A program made the translations under genes and the position numbers. Shown piece after piece: positions 63,629-64,000 of a DNA stretch of 64,000 bases. Numbering within the stretch: the stretch's first letter is position 1; every line of letters begins with the position of its first letter. The notes beneath the pieces were generated by a model. That model saw only the letters and a list, made by a program, of their open reading frames with translations. It searched no databases and had not been told where the DNA came from. Source of the stretch: Pseudonocardia sp. HH130630-07 (GTDB lineage: Bacteria; Actinomycetota; Actinomycetes; Mycobacteriales; Pseudonocardiaceae); contig NZ_CP013854.1 in the NCBI RefSeq assembly GCF_001698125.1, forward strand, positions 682,001 through 746,000, read 5' to 3'.

Positions 63629-64000
63629 GTGCTCGTCGTCGGCTCGATCGTCATCCGTGTGACCGATCTGGAACGGCAGGTCCGCTTCTGGACGGCCGCC
63701 CTGCACTACGAGGTGCGCCCGCCCGCGGGCGCCGACTTCGTCCTCCTCCGGCCGGTGGCGGGCCGCACCGGCCCGAACGTGTCGCTCGACGTGCAGCCGT
63801 CCGAACGGGTCCTCCCGCCGCGGATCCATCTCGATCTCTACGCCGAGGACCAGCAGGCGGAGGTGCGCCGGCTGACCGGGCTCGGCGCCCGGCACGTCCC
63901 CTGGCGGAACCGGCCGGACGACGCGGACTACGTGATCATGGAGGACCCCGAGGGGAACCGGTTCTGCGTCATCGACGCGGTGGGCCGGCCGGGCTGGAGC
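63629..64000 (+). CDS. Glyoxalase/VOC-family protein, cut by the window end
   Basis: At least 124 aa of a vicinal-oxygen-chelate domain (SIVIRVTDLERQVRFWTAAL; RIHLDLYAEDQQAEVRRLTG; YVIMEDPEGNRFCVID). The His and Glu metal ligands are at HLDL and EDPEGN. This is one full VOC module and the frame is still open at the end. GTG at 63629 is six bases after TACGGT (63617-63622), a leaderless start. Substrate unknown. Confidence 0.87.
   Translation, partial: MLVVGSIVIRVTDLERQVRFWTAALHYEVRPPAGADFVLLRPVAGRTGPNVSLDVQPSERVLPPRIHLDLYAEDQQAEVRRLTGLGARHVPWRNRPDDADYVIMEDPEGNRFCVIDAVGRPGWS

Overview
The window is about 73% G+C by eye, with C/G-ending codons almost throughout and many GTG starts (two TTG). 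Three things point to an actinobacterium, most likely Pseudonocardiaceae (Pseudonocardia-like): a mycothione reductase gene, a DUF3558 lipoprotein/PE-like/PPE-like trio, and a SigB/F-type sigma factor. Genus is inference. I saw no rRNA, tRNA, CRISPR array, transposase or phage gene.

Layout. 1-6.5 kb: gltBD (glutamate synthase), closed by a strong hairpin. 6.5-11.1 kb: small hypothetical, a frameshifted DedA-like gene, DoxX, a DUF2188/Ala-rich protein, a NYN/OST-HTH protein, a mycothiol-dependent-isomerase-like protein. 11.1-22.8 kb: a molybdenum block with solitary modA, a single-chain assimilatory nitrate reductase fused to its flavin reductase under two GlnR-like boxes, a LysR regulator, and a three-subunit formate dehydrogenase. 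Its catalytic subunit reads through an in-frame TGA as selenocysteine and carries a very good SECIS hairpin. 22.9-28.6 kb: a sugar-uptake operon (aldose epimerase, binding protein, two permeases) with a LacI regulator and a LacI-type operator in the promoter.

28.6-35.8 kb: mycothione reductase, GNATs, pirin, an ACT-domain protein preceded by a probable attenuation leader peptide, the DUF3558/PE/PPE trio, and an SGNH hydrolase. 35.8-45.7 kb: phenylacetate catabolism (paaK, paaZ, paaG-like, TetR regulator, paaABCDE) with PaaR-like operators in two promoter regions. A DUF559 protein sits between the halves. 45.7-53.6 kb: trpF, a CoA transferase, a secreted ARB_07466-like protein, csoR-copZ, a FUSC transporter, a sigma factor, a methyltransferase and a frameshifted membrane protein. 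54-57.5 kb: a MerR protein fused to a DNA sliding-clamp-like region, diverging from an ArsR regulator and a (frameshifted) Cd/Zn-type P-ATPase. 57.5-64 kb: DsbA-like thioredoxin, small secreted protein, proline iminopeptidase, class II aldolase, a MerR-HEAT plus HEAT-repeat operon, and a glyoxalase cut by the window end.

Two cross-cutting points. At least a dozen genes have a TANNNT -10 box 6-8 nt before the start codon, so they are probably leaderless. Three genes carry a single frameshift, two of them at G or C runs, so base-call error must be excluded before calling them pseudogenes.
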